This document shows positions 45,162-53,307 of a stretch of 64,000 nt of DNA, in pieces; within the stretch, counting starts at the first letter, position 1; the number at the start of each line of letters is the position of its first letter. The notes beneath the pieces are model-generated. The model had not been told where the DNA came from. It saw nothing but the letters and a program-made list of their open reading frames with translations, and searched no databases. A program made the translations under genes and the position numbers. Origin of the DNA: Marinobacter goseongensis (lineage in GTDB: Bacteria > Pseudomonadota > Gammaproteobacteria > Pseudomonadales > Oleiphilaceae); the NCBI RefSeq assembly GCF_023156235.1, contig NZ_JAKZAI010000010.1, forward strand, positions 1 through 64,000, given 5' to 3'.

Positions 45162-45470
45162 AGTCCTCGCCATCATCGGGGTGATCCATCCCCAGCTCGT
45201 TAATTTTCCGAGTCAAGGTGTTGCGTCCCCAGCCCAGTAATATAGATGCGTCACGGCGCCGGCCCCCGGTGTGCTTCAGAGCGGTTTCAATCATGATCTT
45301 TTCAAATTCGGGTACCGCGGTATCCAGAATGCTTTTGCGGCCCCGCTTGAGCTCCTGTTCGGCCCAGTTTCGCAGGCCCTCCTGCCAGGTCTGACCGGTG
45401 GCCGGCGTCTCGGCCTGGTGGAGCAGTTCCGGCGGCAGGTCATCAATGTGAATCTCCCGCCTCCAGGCGG
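45160..45470 (-). pseudogene. ntrC C-terminal remnant (5'-truncated)
   Basis: Encodes only the last 99 residues of NtrC (from REIHIDDLPPEL to the stop), including the Fis-type helix-turn-helix (RRDASILLGWGRNTLTRKI). The receiver and AAA+ domains are absent. Compared with the complete ntrC at 53308-54735, 90 of the 99 residues are identical. The DNA differs at many third positions, so this is not a recent copy of the local gene. Homology stops near 45465-45470, where the sequence switches to an unrelated gene on the other strand. The short reading frame could in theory give a DNA-binding peptide from ATG 45474, but there is no ribosome-binding site. Confidence 0.85.
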
Positions 45471-45479
45471 TCACGCTTT

Positions 45480-47197
45480 GTCAGGCTGGTGGTGGGGGGC
45501 TTTCGGCTGCCAATTGCGTGCTCGAGTTTTTCGATTCCGGGCTCGCGTTCGATGTGCCGGATCTGACATCCCACAAGCCTTCCGGACCCGTCGAAGTAAG
45601 GGCGGTGCGACGGGACGATGCAACCCAGGCCTGCGTGCCGGCATTCGAGAACGTGGAGCGGCCGGTTCAGTTCTGGTCTACCTATATCGATCCGGACGAA
45701 AACAACCGGCCCGTCAGCCGTGCGCTGTCCGTTGATGGGGAGGATGTGAGCGGTGACTCCGGCGCACCAACCACCATCAATCTGGACTTCGGGCCAGGGG
45801 GCATCGCGGAGATGGACGTGCGCTATCCGGATGCCGGGCGAATGCAGCTGGATGGGCGCTACCTGGGGTCCGCAGCCACTGAGGATGAGGGGCTGGTGAT
45901 GCCTGGCTCGGATCAGTTTGTCAGCGTGCCGGCGGGGCTGTGCGTCCGCACTGACGGTGAGTGCGCGGCGGGGGACGCCTCGTGTCCGCCGTTTGCCAGG
46001 GCAGGTGAAGATTTTGACCTTTCCATCACTGCAGTGGGCTGGCAAAGCGATGGTGACAGTGATTTCTGCGTGGGTAATCCGGTGACGCCCAACTTTCGCT
46101 TGCTGGATGTTCCGCTGTCTTCGGCCGTAAATGCTCCCGCGGGGGGCGTAGATGGCGTCATTACGCCAACGAGCTACTCCCATACCCGGTCGGCGGATGC
46201 CACGGAAACAGTGAGTGCCAGGATTTCGGAAGTAGGTGTTTTCGAGTTTCAGGCAACACCGGTTGCGGGCGGGTATCAAGGGCAGACGGTGCCCCAGGGT
46301 ATCAGTGCTCCGACAGGTCGCTTTTACCCCGATCGATTCGCGGTAACGGTCGACCCGGGTGAGCTGGCTGCAGAGTGCTCGGTGGCGGCGCCCTTCAGCT
46401 ACACCGGGCAGGATATCGGGTGGTCCCTGGCGCCAATCCTCGAGATAGAGCCGTTGTCTGTGCAGGGAACCCGAACCCTGAACTACACCGAGCCCGGTTT
46501 CCAGCGGCTTTCGGCTTCAGATGTCGCCCGCACAACTCCAATGGCGGATACCACGGCACTGAACATTGAAGACGATCCGTTGTCGGTTACCGCAAACGCC
46601 GGTCCCGGCTCGCTGACCGAGGTTGAGCCGGGGCTGCTGCAGTTCAGTTACTCCACGGCAGACACCGTTCGCTACAATAAATTGCCGGAAGCCCGTGTAG
46701 CCCCCATTGAACCCGATCTTGAGTACATCGTCACGGATATAACAGATGCGGATGGCGTCACCGGTGAAAATGCGCCCTATGAGTTTACGCCCGCCGCTGA
46801 TTTTGATGTGCGATATGGGCGGTTGACCATGGACAACGTGTATGGCCCCGAGAACATCCCGGAGCTGTTGATGGCCTTCCGGCTGGAGTACTGGAACGGG
46901 TCGCGGTTTGTGGTCAATACGGCAGACAGCTGTCCCCCCTGGACCACCGATGACATCACCAGCCCGGCGGAGCATCACACACTAGCGGCGGACTCCGGAA
47001 CATTCAGTGGTGGTGAGGCGGGCCCGCTAAGCCTGCAGCCGGAGGGCTCCCAGGGCACGGACACCCTGACATGGGCTGTGGAAGAGTGGTTACAGGATGA
47101 CGTTAATGAAGATGGCACCCTGGACGCGCCCTCCGCCCTGGCCACTTTCGGCGTCTACCGCGGCCACGACCGGGTGATCTACTGGCGTGAGCGGTAA
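45480..47197 (+). pseudogene. mshQ: mshQ / DUF6701 protein, 5'-truncated
   Basis: About 560 residues homologous to the C-terminal part of MshQ-type proteins (DUF6701). Recognisable segments are the Cys-containing ACVPAFENVERPVQFWS, GRFYPDRFAVTV, APFSYTGQDIG, TLNYTEPGF, RLTMDNVYGPE and the terminal ATFGVYRGHDRVIYWRE. Family members are usually about 1,000 residues or more, with a signal peptide and often a LamG domain upstream; here these are missing. The frame is open leftward to 45452 without a proper start; GTG 45518 has no ribosome-binding site. In intact MSHA loci mshQ is the last gene. No other msh gene is present, so this is probably the residue of a deleted cluster. Confidence 0.78.
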
Positions 47198-47238
47198 GCG
47201 GAGCCGCTGCGTGCTTGGGCTTGAGCCCGGGAGTGACA

Positions 47239-47685
47239 TCAGTAGATGTTTACACTCCCCGCCATGCCCGCCTCTTCGTGCCCGCTGACAGAGCAGACAA
47301 GGTCGTTGAATTCGCCCGTCTGGACTGGCACGAACCACCATTCTGCCCTGTGCCCGGGAAATACTTCTATCTCCTGTATCTGCCCCTTGATTTCAGCTGT
47401 CCGGTCGCCGTTGGGTGCATAGGTCTGGGCTTTTCTGGTGAACACGGACCGCGCAAGACCCACTGATGAAAAGTAATGGGGGTGCGGGCTGTTGTTGATC
47501 AGAACTAGTCTGTAGAGCTTGCCCGTCTCGAACTCGAGCTTCGATGGCTGGAACACCATTTCACCAGTTTCAGAGCCCAGGTTTACTTCTACCACGTTGG
47601 GTGTCTGCCGGGTCAGGTCGCCTCCGGCGTGCGCAGGAAGAGCCATAGTGAGGCATAGTGCGAAAAGAATGGTCAGACGTTTCAT
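47239..47685 (-). CDS. Periplasmic cupredoxin-like protein
   Basis: A 148-residue exported protein: signal peptide about 1-20 (ALPAHA), then a beta-rich domain. The pattern NNSPHPHYF (near residue 78) and C-x4-H-x4-M at the C-terminal end (CSVSGHEEAGM) supplies His, Cys, His and Met, the ligand set of a type 1 copper site. It resembles plastocyanin/azurin-like single-domain cupredoxins. It may carry electrons or copper in the periplasm; the partner is unknown. It converges on mshQ and is divergent from exbB. Confidence 0.75.
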   Translation of the reverse strand: MKRLTILFALCLTMALPAHAGGDLTRQTPNVVEVNLGSETGEMVFQPSKLEFETGKLYRLVLINNSPHPHYFSSVGLARSVFTRKAQTYAPNGDRTAEIKGQIQEIEVFPGHRAEWWFVPVQTGEFNDLVCSVSGHEEAGMAGSVNIY

Positions 47686-47861
47686 CGGCTAAATCTCCGG
47701 TGCAAGACAACCTTACGTTAGCAGCCGTGAATCCGGGACACCTACCGTCTTTCAGTACTAAGACCAAAGTTCTGCTTGCGCCGACGAAAGGGGCATTCAG
47801 GGCGCTCTCTGCTCGTGACAGGCTTTAGTCTGGGAAAAATCACCATAACCCTATAGGTTTT

Positions 47862-48611
47862 ATGATGTCCGAATGGCTGAATCCGTTGATCGAGAGAGGC
47901 TTTCTATCGCAGGAAATGGCCGACCTGCTCGGTGTTGGTGGGCCCGTGGTGGCGATCCTGTTGGTATTCTCCTGTGTGGCGGTCAGCCTGATCGTAGCCA
48001 AGCTGCTGCAGTTGTTCCTGGCAACCTGGCGTACTGGCGGGAGGGTAGCGGAAAGCCTGGAGCTGTGGCGAGCAGGCGATGTTGAGGGTGCGCGGTCCAG
48101 GCTGCTGAGTAGCAGGCAGCCGGTGCCATCGATGGTGGTCAGAGCCATGGAAGCGGTGATCAGACATGGTGATGGGCCGTTGGTCCGCGAAGAAGTGTCG
48201 CGCCAGGCTTCGCAGCAGGTCGCATCCCTGAAAAGTTACCTGAAACCATTGGAAGTGATCGCTACCCTGAGTCCGTTGCTCGGTCTGTTGGGAACGGTGA
48301 TGGGGATGATCCTGGCGTTCCAGCAAATGGAAGCGGCGGGCAACCAGGTGGACCCCTCGGTACTGTCAGGAGGCATCTGGCAGGCACTGCTCACCACGGC
48401 TGCGGGCCTGGTGGTAGCGATTCCGGTGGTTATGCTGCACAGCTTCCTTGAGCGCAAAAGCGAGCGTATCGTTGACCGGATGGAAGACTCACTGACCGCC
48501 GTATTTACCGGGCCTTTGATGGCCTCGGACTTGGGCGCCGCCGCAGCCGGCGAGCAGTTGCCCGAACATGATCATGCGGACCGTGGCGGGCGACGGGACC
48601 ATGCAGCTTGA
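47862..48611 (+). CDS. exbB: ExbB/TolQ-type proton channel subunit
   Basis: Inner-membrane subunit that turns proton flow into work on TonB. 249 residues with three hydrophobic segments (about 25-48, 125-148 and 165-188). The pore-lining Thr residues sit in TLSPLLGLLGTVMGM and LLTTAAGLVVAIPV. Starts at ATG 47862 (a second ATG follows at 47865). First gene of a compact exbB-exbD-exbD-tonB set feeding the receptor at 50330. The C-terminal tail is His/Asp/Arg-rich and overlaps the next gene. Confidence 0.9.
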   Translation: MMSEWLNPLIERGFLSQEMADLLGVGGPVVAILLVFSCVAVSLIVAKLLQLFLATWRTGGRVAESLELWRAGDVEGARSRLLSSRQPVPSMVVRAMEAVIRHGDGPLVREEVSRQASQQVASLKSYLKPLEVIATLSPLLGLLGTVMGMILAFQQMEAAGNQVDPSVLSGGIWQALLTTAAGLVVAIPVVMLHSFLERKSERIVDRMEDSLTAVFTGPLMASDLGAAAAGEQLPEHDHADRGGRRDHAA

Positions 48612-48999
48612 TCGCCCCGCCAGGTCATCGAAAAAGCTCATCGGGCTCACGCCCCTGATCGACGTGGTGTTTATCCTGCTTTTGTTCTTCATGCTGACGT
48701 CTTCATTTATCCAATGGCAAAGCCTGGATCTCATGGTCGCTTCCGGTAACAAGGGCGAGGCATCAGACGAGCCACCGCTGATGCTGGGGGTGCACGGGGA
48801 CGGAACGGTCTTCCTCGCGAATGAACCCCTTGCCAACCTTGCGGATGTTCAACTCCGTGAATTGCTGGTATCCAGAGACCGGGATGTAAATTTGACGCCG
48901 TCTGACGCGAGCTCCATACAGCAGGTAGTGACGCTATTGGAAAGGCTCGAAATGCTCGGGGCCCGAAGCGTATCGGTAAACACGCGGCCACTACCATGA
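48601..48999 (+). CDS. exbD: ExbD-type subunit 1 (canonical Asp)
   Basis: Single-span partner of ExbB. 132 residues from ATG 48601, with the membrane helix LTPLIDVVFILLLFFML. Asp21 is in the position of the essential proton-carrying Asp25 of E. coli ExbD. A periplasmic domain follows. The start overlaps the exbB end by 11 bases; upstream in-frame ATGs at 48568 and 48574 are alternatives. Its stop overlaps the next ATG (ATGA). Confidence 0.87.
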   Translation: MQLDRPARSSKKLIGLTPLIDVVFILLLFFMLTSSFIQWQSLDLMVASGNKGEASDEPPLMLGVHGDGTVFLANEPLANLADVQLRELLVSRDRDVNLTPSDASSIQQVVTLLERLEMLGARSVSVNTRPLP

Positions 49000-49418
49000 A
49001 AATCAAGCGCCACAGCCCTTCTGCCAATACCGGAGACGATCACCTGATACCGCTGATCAACGTGGTATTTCTGATGCTGATTTTTTTCATGCTTGCGGGC
49101 CAGATACGGGCCTCAAACGGGCTGCCGTTGATGCCGCCGGAAGTGGCGTCGTCTCAAGCAGAGGTGCGCACAAGGTTTGTGCTGCTGCTTACCGAAGATA
49201 ACCGGATGTATCTGAACGACCGGCCAGTGCAGGAGGGCCGGTTGAGCGAGATGTTCGCCGACCAGTTGGGCCGCCAGGGTGGAGGGGCGTCCGATTACGC
49301 CCTGACGATCAGGATTGACCAGTCGCTGACTGCCGCTGATTGGCGCCCCGTATTGGCATGGGCATCGGAAGCGGGGCTCGACTCGGTTCATCTCTCCACC
49401 CGGCGGACAGGCATGTGA
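48996..49418 (+). CDS. exbD: ExbD-type subunit 2 (Asp replaced by Asn)
   Basis: Second ExbD-like protein, 140 residues, with the membrane helix [18 protein letters not shown]. Asn22 replaces the Asp that carries protons in ExbD and TolR (codon AAC against GAC in subunit 1). The periplasmic part is of normal length, so the gene does not look decayed. It overlaps subunit 1 by four bases and tonB by one. It may form a mixed ExbD pair with subunit 1. Confidence 0.87.
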   Translation: MKIKRHSPSANTGDDHLIPLINVVFLMLIFFMLAGQIRASNGLPLMPPEVASSQAEVRTRFVLLLTEDNRMYLNDRPVQEGRLSEMFADQLGRQGGGASDYALTIRIDQSLTAADWRPVLAWASEAGLDSVHLSTRRTGM

Positions 49419-50194
49419 TGCTCAGGGGGCGCTACTTTCTGATTGGCGGGCTCTGCGCACTTATGCTCCATGCCTGGGCGTTCAGCGCACTGGAGAATGC
49501 GCTATATCAGAGTAAAGACATGGAGATAGCGCAAGAGGAAGGCGAGGGTGGCATCAGTGTGATGCTGGCGGCAGCGGATGTTCCGGTGCAGGGTGCCGAA
49601 CCGGAAGCCGCAGAGCCGGAGCCTCCTGTTGCCGAGCGTGAGCCAGAACCCGCTCCTGAGTCCGCACCTGAACCAGACCCGTTACCCGAGCCCACGCCGG
49701 AGCCAGAACCTGAGCCCGCCCCGGAAGCGGAATCAGATCCAGAACCGGAGCCCCAGCCGGAGTCCGAACCGGAGCCACGTCCAGAACCCGCTGCGGAGAC
49801 AGTCCCTGCTGCGGTCGCGAGGGCAGAGTCAGCCGAACCTGTCGAGTCCCATGCTTCCGAATCCACCCCTGCCCGGCAATCGGATTCCGGGGGGGTAGTG
49901 GCGGACGAGACGCACTACATGCAGACATTATTGAACCACCTGAACCGGTACAAGCGTTATCCGGATGTTGCCCGCCGGATGCGCCGGGAGGGGGTGGTAA
50001 CCGTCACCTTCACGGTTGGTGAAACGGGGCAGGTGAGTGGCGTTCGAATTGCGCAGGGTAGCGGCTTTGCTCCCCTGGATGATGAAGTGAGGGCGATGCT
50101 GTCCCGTGCCATGCCTTTGCCCGAAATCCCTGCGCATATTGATAAAGACGCACTCACAATGACGCTTCCCGTTGCATTCTCACTGCAACGCTAG
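49418..50194 (+). CDS. tonB: TonB energy-transducing protein
   Basis: Links the ExbBD motor to outer-membrane receptors. 258 residues from ATG 49418: N-terminal membrane anchor with a His (about 8-26, [15 protein letters not shown]), a long Glu-Pro-rich spacer (about 60-140) that would span the periplasm, and a C-terminal TonB domain. The last starts near residue 166 and contains [15 protein letters not shown] and [11 protein letters not shown]. Translationally coupled to exbD 2. Confidence 0.92.
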   Translation: MLRGRYFLIGGLCALMLHAWAFSALENALYQSKDMEIAQEEGEGGISVMLAAADVPVQGAEPEAAEPEPPVAEREPEPAPESAPEPDPLPEPTPEPEPEPAPEAESDPEPEPQPESEPEPRPEPAAETVPAAVARAESAEPVESHASESTPARQSDSGGVVADETHYMQTLLNHLNRYKRYPDVARRMRREGVVTVTFTVGETGQVSGVRIAQGSGFAPLDDEVRAMLSRAMPLPEIPAHIDKDALTMTLPVAFSLQR

Positions 50195-50291
50195 GCTAAT
50201 TGCTCACGGAACGGGAAAAATTCCCGACCGAAAGTAGTCCTCTACAGAGCCCATCGTTCAGTTCAACCCGGCGCCCGCCCTCTCTAAGTTG

Positions 50292-50321
50292 TCTCAACAC
50301 CAACAACAATATGTGTTGAGA
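50292..50321 (+). promoter_or_regulatory. Inverted repeat at the receptor ribosome-binding site
   Basis: TCTCAACAC (50292-50300) and GTGTTGAGA (50313-50321) form a perfect 9-bp inverted repeat with a 12-base loop. The right arm overlaps the GAGAGG ribosome-binding site of the receptor gene. It could be an operator or an RNA hairpin that masks the site. It does not look like a Fur box. Confidence 0.5.
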
Positions 50322-50329
50322 GGAAAACA

Positions 50330-52453
50330 ATGATGATTCTGATGAAACCGATCACCCGTGCTGTGCGATTGAGCCTGTTGGCTGCCTTGCCGGGAACGGT
50401 TATCGCTCAGCAAACAGACGACATGGTCTATCTGCCGGCGCTGGACGTCCGTAGCCTTGTTCCCACGTCGGTCGAGGGGATGCCGGGCGCTGCCAGCCTG
50501 CTGACTCGGGAACAGATCGATATTTACAAGCCTTATACCCTGCACGACGCACTGGATTTTGTGCCCGGCGTAAAGACTATCGACGATGATGCTCTGGGCC
50601 GCCGCTCGGGTATCGGTGTCCGGGGCGCACCATCAAGGCGGTCGCGCAAGGTGCTGCTGCTGGAAGATGGCACGCCGATCAACAACAGTGCCTATCTAGA
50701 CTCAGGGGCCCACTACACGCCCCCTCTGGAGCGAATCGAACGTGCCGAAGTCTACAAGGGCGCCGGCCAGATCGTACATGGCCCACTGAATAATCACGGC
50801 ATCATCAATTTCCAGAACCTCCAGCCCACGCTGGTGCCCGAAACCGTGATTGAAGTAGGTGCTGGCAGCCAGGACACCATTCAGCAGCACATCCACCATC
50901 GCCGCACCGAAGGCGACGTGGGCATGGTGTTTTCCTATACCGGCAAGCAGGCCGATGGCACCTTCGATGTGGAAGAGCATCAATACGATGACTTTTATAC
51001 CGGGCTGGAATGGCAGGTGAATGAGCGTAACCAGCTCGCGGCCTCTGTGACTTACCTCCGGGAGCGAAGCGATGGCTATGATGAGAACAACCTGTCGCTG
51101 CAGGAATATCGCGAAGCTCCGCGAAACAAAAGCCGGTTCAATGAAGGTCGGGAAGACAACAACATCTCGGTCAATTACCTGAAGTATGATCTTACCCATA
51201 ACCTGCAGGTAACAGACGACGTCAGCGTTTCGAGCAAGGTCTTTTTCACGGATCTGGATCGCCCCCGTTTCCAGACACGTGGCACGGCCCCGGCCGACGG
51301 TGGTGTTATGGAAGGCCGCGACCGCCGTTATGAAAACCTCGGCGTTGAAAGCCGGCTTGAATGGGCAAACATTGAGGCGCTTGGCCTGGACCACCGCATT
51401 CAGACGGGTGTTCGGTACGAGAACCACAACTTCGAAGACCGCCGCCCGGTCGGCCTTCCGGGCGAGAAGCTCGACGAGGGCAGTCGCGGCCGTCTGTTCG
51501 CTGTCTCTGGTGAAGATGGTTACACACGTGATGGGCGTCTTATCGAATATGATGCTGAAGCCATTTCCGGTTATGTCCAGAACAGCATGAGCTGGGGCGA
51601 CTGGACTGTCACGCCCGGCTTGCGCTATGAAAACTTCAACCAGTACAAGGACACCGTATTCCGCCCGGGCAGCAGCGATGAGGGTGTCAGGGAAAAAGAT
51701 TCTAACAGTCTGTTCCTGCCCGGTGTGAGTCTGCTGTACTCGGGGCTTGCGAACTCGGAGGTGTACGCCGGCATCCACCGCGGTTATGCGCCTGCTTCTG
51801 CTCGTTCTGATGACTTTCCGCTGACGCCCGAGACTGGCGTTAACAGCCAGCTCGGCTTGCGCACTACCGCTATCAAAGGTGTCAGCCTGGATGCCGCCGT
51901 GTTCCACAATCGTATCAAGGACACCCTGATCAGGGACGACGTGGATGCATTCGGTGACGCACTGTTCGTCAATTCGGCGGATTCTGAAGTCACCGGCGTG
52001 GATGTTGGTGCCCGGATCGACTCCTCGGCATTCTATGTCGCAGATTATAACCTGTTTGCGGAAGCCGCCCTGAACTACACGGATTCGCGTTTTACCACCG
52101 GCCCACTGGATGGCAACCGGGTACCGGAAGTTCCGACCCGTGCTGGCAGCTTTACGATTGGTGCGGACCACCTTTCAGGATGGCATCTGAGTGCTACTGT
52201 CAGTCATTTCGGATCTTTCTACAGTGACATTGAGAACACAAGGGAACTGACGGCAGACGGCGAAGCCGGCAAAGTACCCAGCCGCACCCTGTTCTCAGCG
52301 CGCGGAAGCTACAAGCTGCCGATAAACACGGACGCGACCCTGTGGGTTCAGGGCCGGAATCTGTCTGACAAGCTGTACATTTCGGATGTGCAGGACGGTA
52401 TTCGTCCAGGTGCAGAGAGAACAGTTGTAGCGGGTGCAACAGTGAAGTTCTGA
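50330..52453 (+). CDS. TonB-dependent outer-membrane receptor (FecA-like)
   Basis: A 707-residue outer-membrane gated channel: signal peptide ending about residue 26 (VIAQ), plug domain about 45-160 (LHDALDFVPGVKT, GIGVRGAPSRRSRKVLLLEDG), and a 22-strand-type barrel ending in Phe. There is no N-terminal signalling domain, and no FecI/FecR pair lies nearby. The plug resembles ferric-citrate-type receptors but the substrate cannot be read from the sequence; with a cupredoxin nearby, copper or another metal complex is also possible. GAGAGG lies six bases before ATG 50330. It follows its own tonB-exbBD set. Confidence 0.88.
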   Translation: MMILMKPITRAVRLSLLAALPGTVIAQQTDDMVYLPALDVRSLVPTSVEGMPGAASLLTREQIDIYKPYTLHDALDFVPGVKTIDDDALGRRSGIGVRGAPSRRSRKVLLLEDGTPINNSAYLDSGAHYTPPLERIERAEVYKGAGQIVHGPLNNHGIINFQNLQPTLVPETVIEVGAGSQDTIQQHIHHRRTEGDVGMVFSYTGKQADGTFDVEEHQYDDFYTGLEWQVNERNQLAASVTYLRERSDGYDENNLSLQEYREAPRNKSRFNEGREDNNISVNYLKYDLTHNLQVTDDVSVSSKVFFTDLDRPRFQTRGTAPADGGVMEGRDRRYENLGVESRLEWANIEALGLDHRIQTGVRYENHNFEDRRPVGLPGEKLDEGSRGRLFAVSGEDGYTRDGRLIEYDAEAISGYVQNSMSWGDWTVTPGLRYENFNQYKDTVFRPGSSDEGVREKDSNSLFLPGVSLLYSGLANSEVYAGIHRGYAPASARSDDFPLTPETGVNSQLGLRTTAIKGVSLDAAVFHNRIKDTLIRDDVDAFGDALFVNSADSEVTGVDVGARIDSSAFYVADYNLFAEAALNYTDSRFTTGPLDGNRVPEVPTRAGSFTIGADHLSGWHLSATVSHFGSFYSDIENTRELTADGEAGKVPSRTLFSARGSYKLPINTDATLWVQGRNLSDKLYISDVQDGIRPGAERTVVAGATVKF

Positions 52454-52524
52454 TATGACTCCCGGTTAGTCATATTTGCTTGGCCGGGTTTTACTTCCTT
52501 TTCCCGGCATTTTTCTTCCTGGTT

Positions 52525-52556
52525 CGCTCCGGTTGGCTGTCATCCGGAGCGTTTTT
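52525..52556 (+). terminator. Terminator of the TonB-receptor operon
   Basis: CGCTCCGG (52525-52532) pairs perfectly with CCGGAGCG (52544-52551), followed by five T residues. Confidence 0.88.
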
Positions 52557-52628
52557 GCGTGATGGTTCTGGCTCCGTTCCGCAGGGGGCTGTGGTAATCT
52601 GCGGACCAGGCTCTCAGCAATAGTAACC

Positions 52629-53279
52629 GTGACCGACATGAAAATTCTTATTACTGATGATCACGCAGTCGTTCGGCAGGGATACGCCAGCCTGCTTTCA
52701 ATGGCCCTGGATCCGTGTGAGGTCATGGAAGCGGCTTCCGGTGAAGAGGCCGTTGAATGCGCACGCAACTCCAGGCCGGACCTGATCGTCATGGACGTTG
52801 GGCTGCCAGGGATCAGCGGTATAGAGGCGGCGGCCCGGATATTGGAGGAGCAGGCGAGCGCCAGAATACTCTTTTTCAGTATGTACAACGAAGTGCAGGT
52901 GGTGATGCGGGCGCTTCAGGTGGGTGCGATGGGTTACATCACCAAGTCCTGCGACACAGACACCCTGATCAAAGCCGTCCAGCGAGTGGCTGAAGGCGAA
53001 GTGTTTGTCGAGTACGACCTGGTCATGGGCTCGTCGTTTAAGGATCGTCGCCCGGAGTCATCGAAGTTGCAGAACCTTACCCGGCGGCAGTTCGAAGTTC
53101 TCTCAATGCTGGTCAGGGGGTTCAGTCATGATGAAATTGCTCAGGCACTGGTCATCGAGAAGAAGACCGTTGCCAATACAGTGGCTTCCATCAAAAGTTC
53201 GCTGGGCATCGAATCAATGGCAAAGCTGATTTTTTTTGGCATCGAGGCAGGTCTGGTTCAGATCTGCACCCGATCATAG
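52629..53279 (+). CDS. LuxR-family (NarL-type) response regulator, orphan
   Basis: A 216-residue two-component regulator. Receiver domain about 4-120 with acidic pocket DDH, phospho-acceptor VMDVGLPGISG (Asp near 57) and Lys in YITKSC. C-terminal LuxR-type helix-turn-helix about 148-212 (LTRRQFEVLSMLVRG, VIEKKTVANTVASIKSSLGI). The start is GTG 52629; ATG 52638 (MKILITDDH) is equally plausible. No histidine kinase gene is adjacent, so the partner is unknown. It converges on ntrC with a 28-base gap. Confidence 0.85.
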   Translation: MTDMKILITDDHAVVRQGYASLLSMALDPCEVMEAASGEEAVECARNSRPDLIVMDVGLPGISGIEAAARILEEQASARILFFSMYNEVQVVMRALQVGAMGYITKSCDTDTLIKAVQRVAEGEVFVEYDLVMGSSFKDRRPESSKLQNLTRRQFEVLSMLVRGFSHDEIAQALVIEKKTVANTVASIKSSLGIESMAKLIFFGIEAGLVQICTRS

Positions 53280-53307
53280 CCTCAAGCCACAGGTTTCGAG
53301 ACGATTT

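Noticed and set aside
45518-47197. GTG 45518 as the true start of a complete 559-residue protein
   Set aside because: There is no ribosome-binding site or signal peptide, the frame stays open upstream to 45452 through the junction, and homologous MshQ proteins are much longer at the N-terminus.
49598-49830. Short tandem repeats that could suggest a CRISPR or minisatellite
   Set aside because: They encode the Glu-Pro-rich periplasmic spacer of TonB in frame; there is no repeat-spacer regularity.
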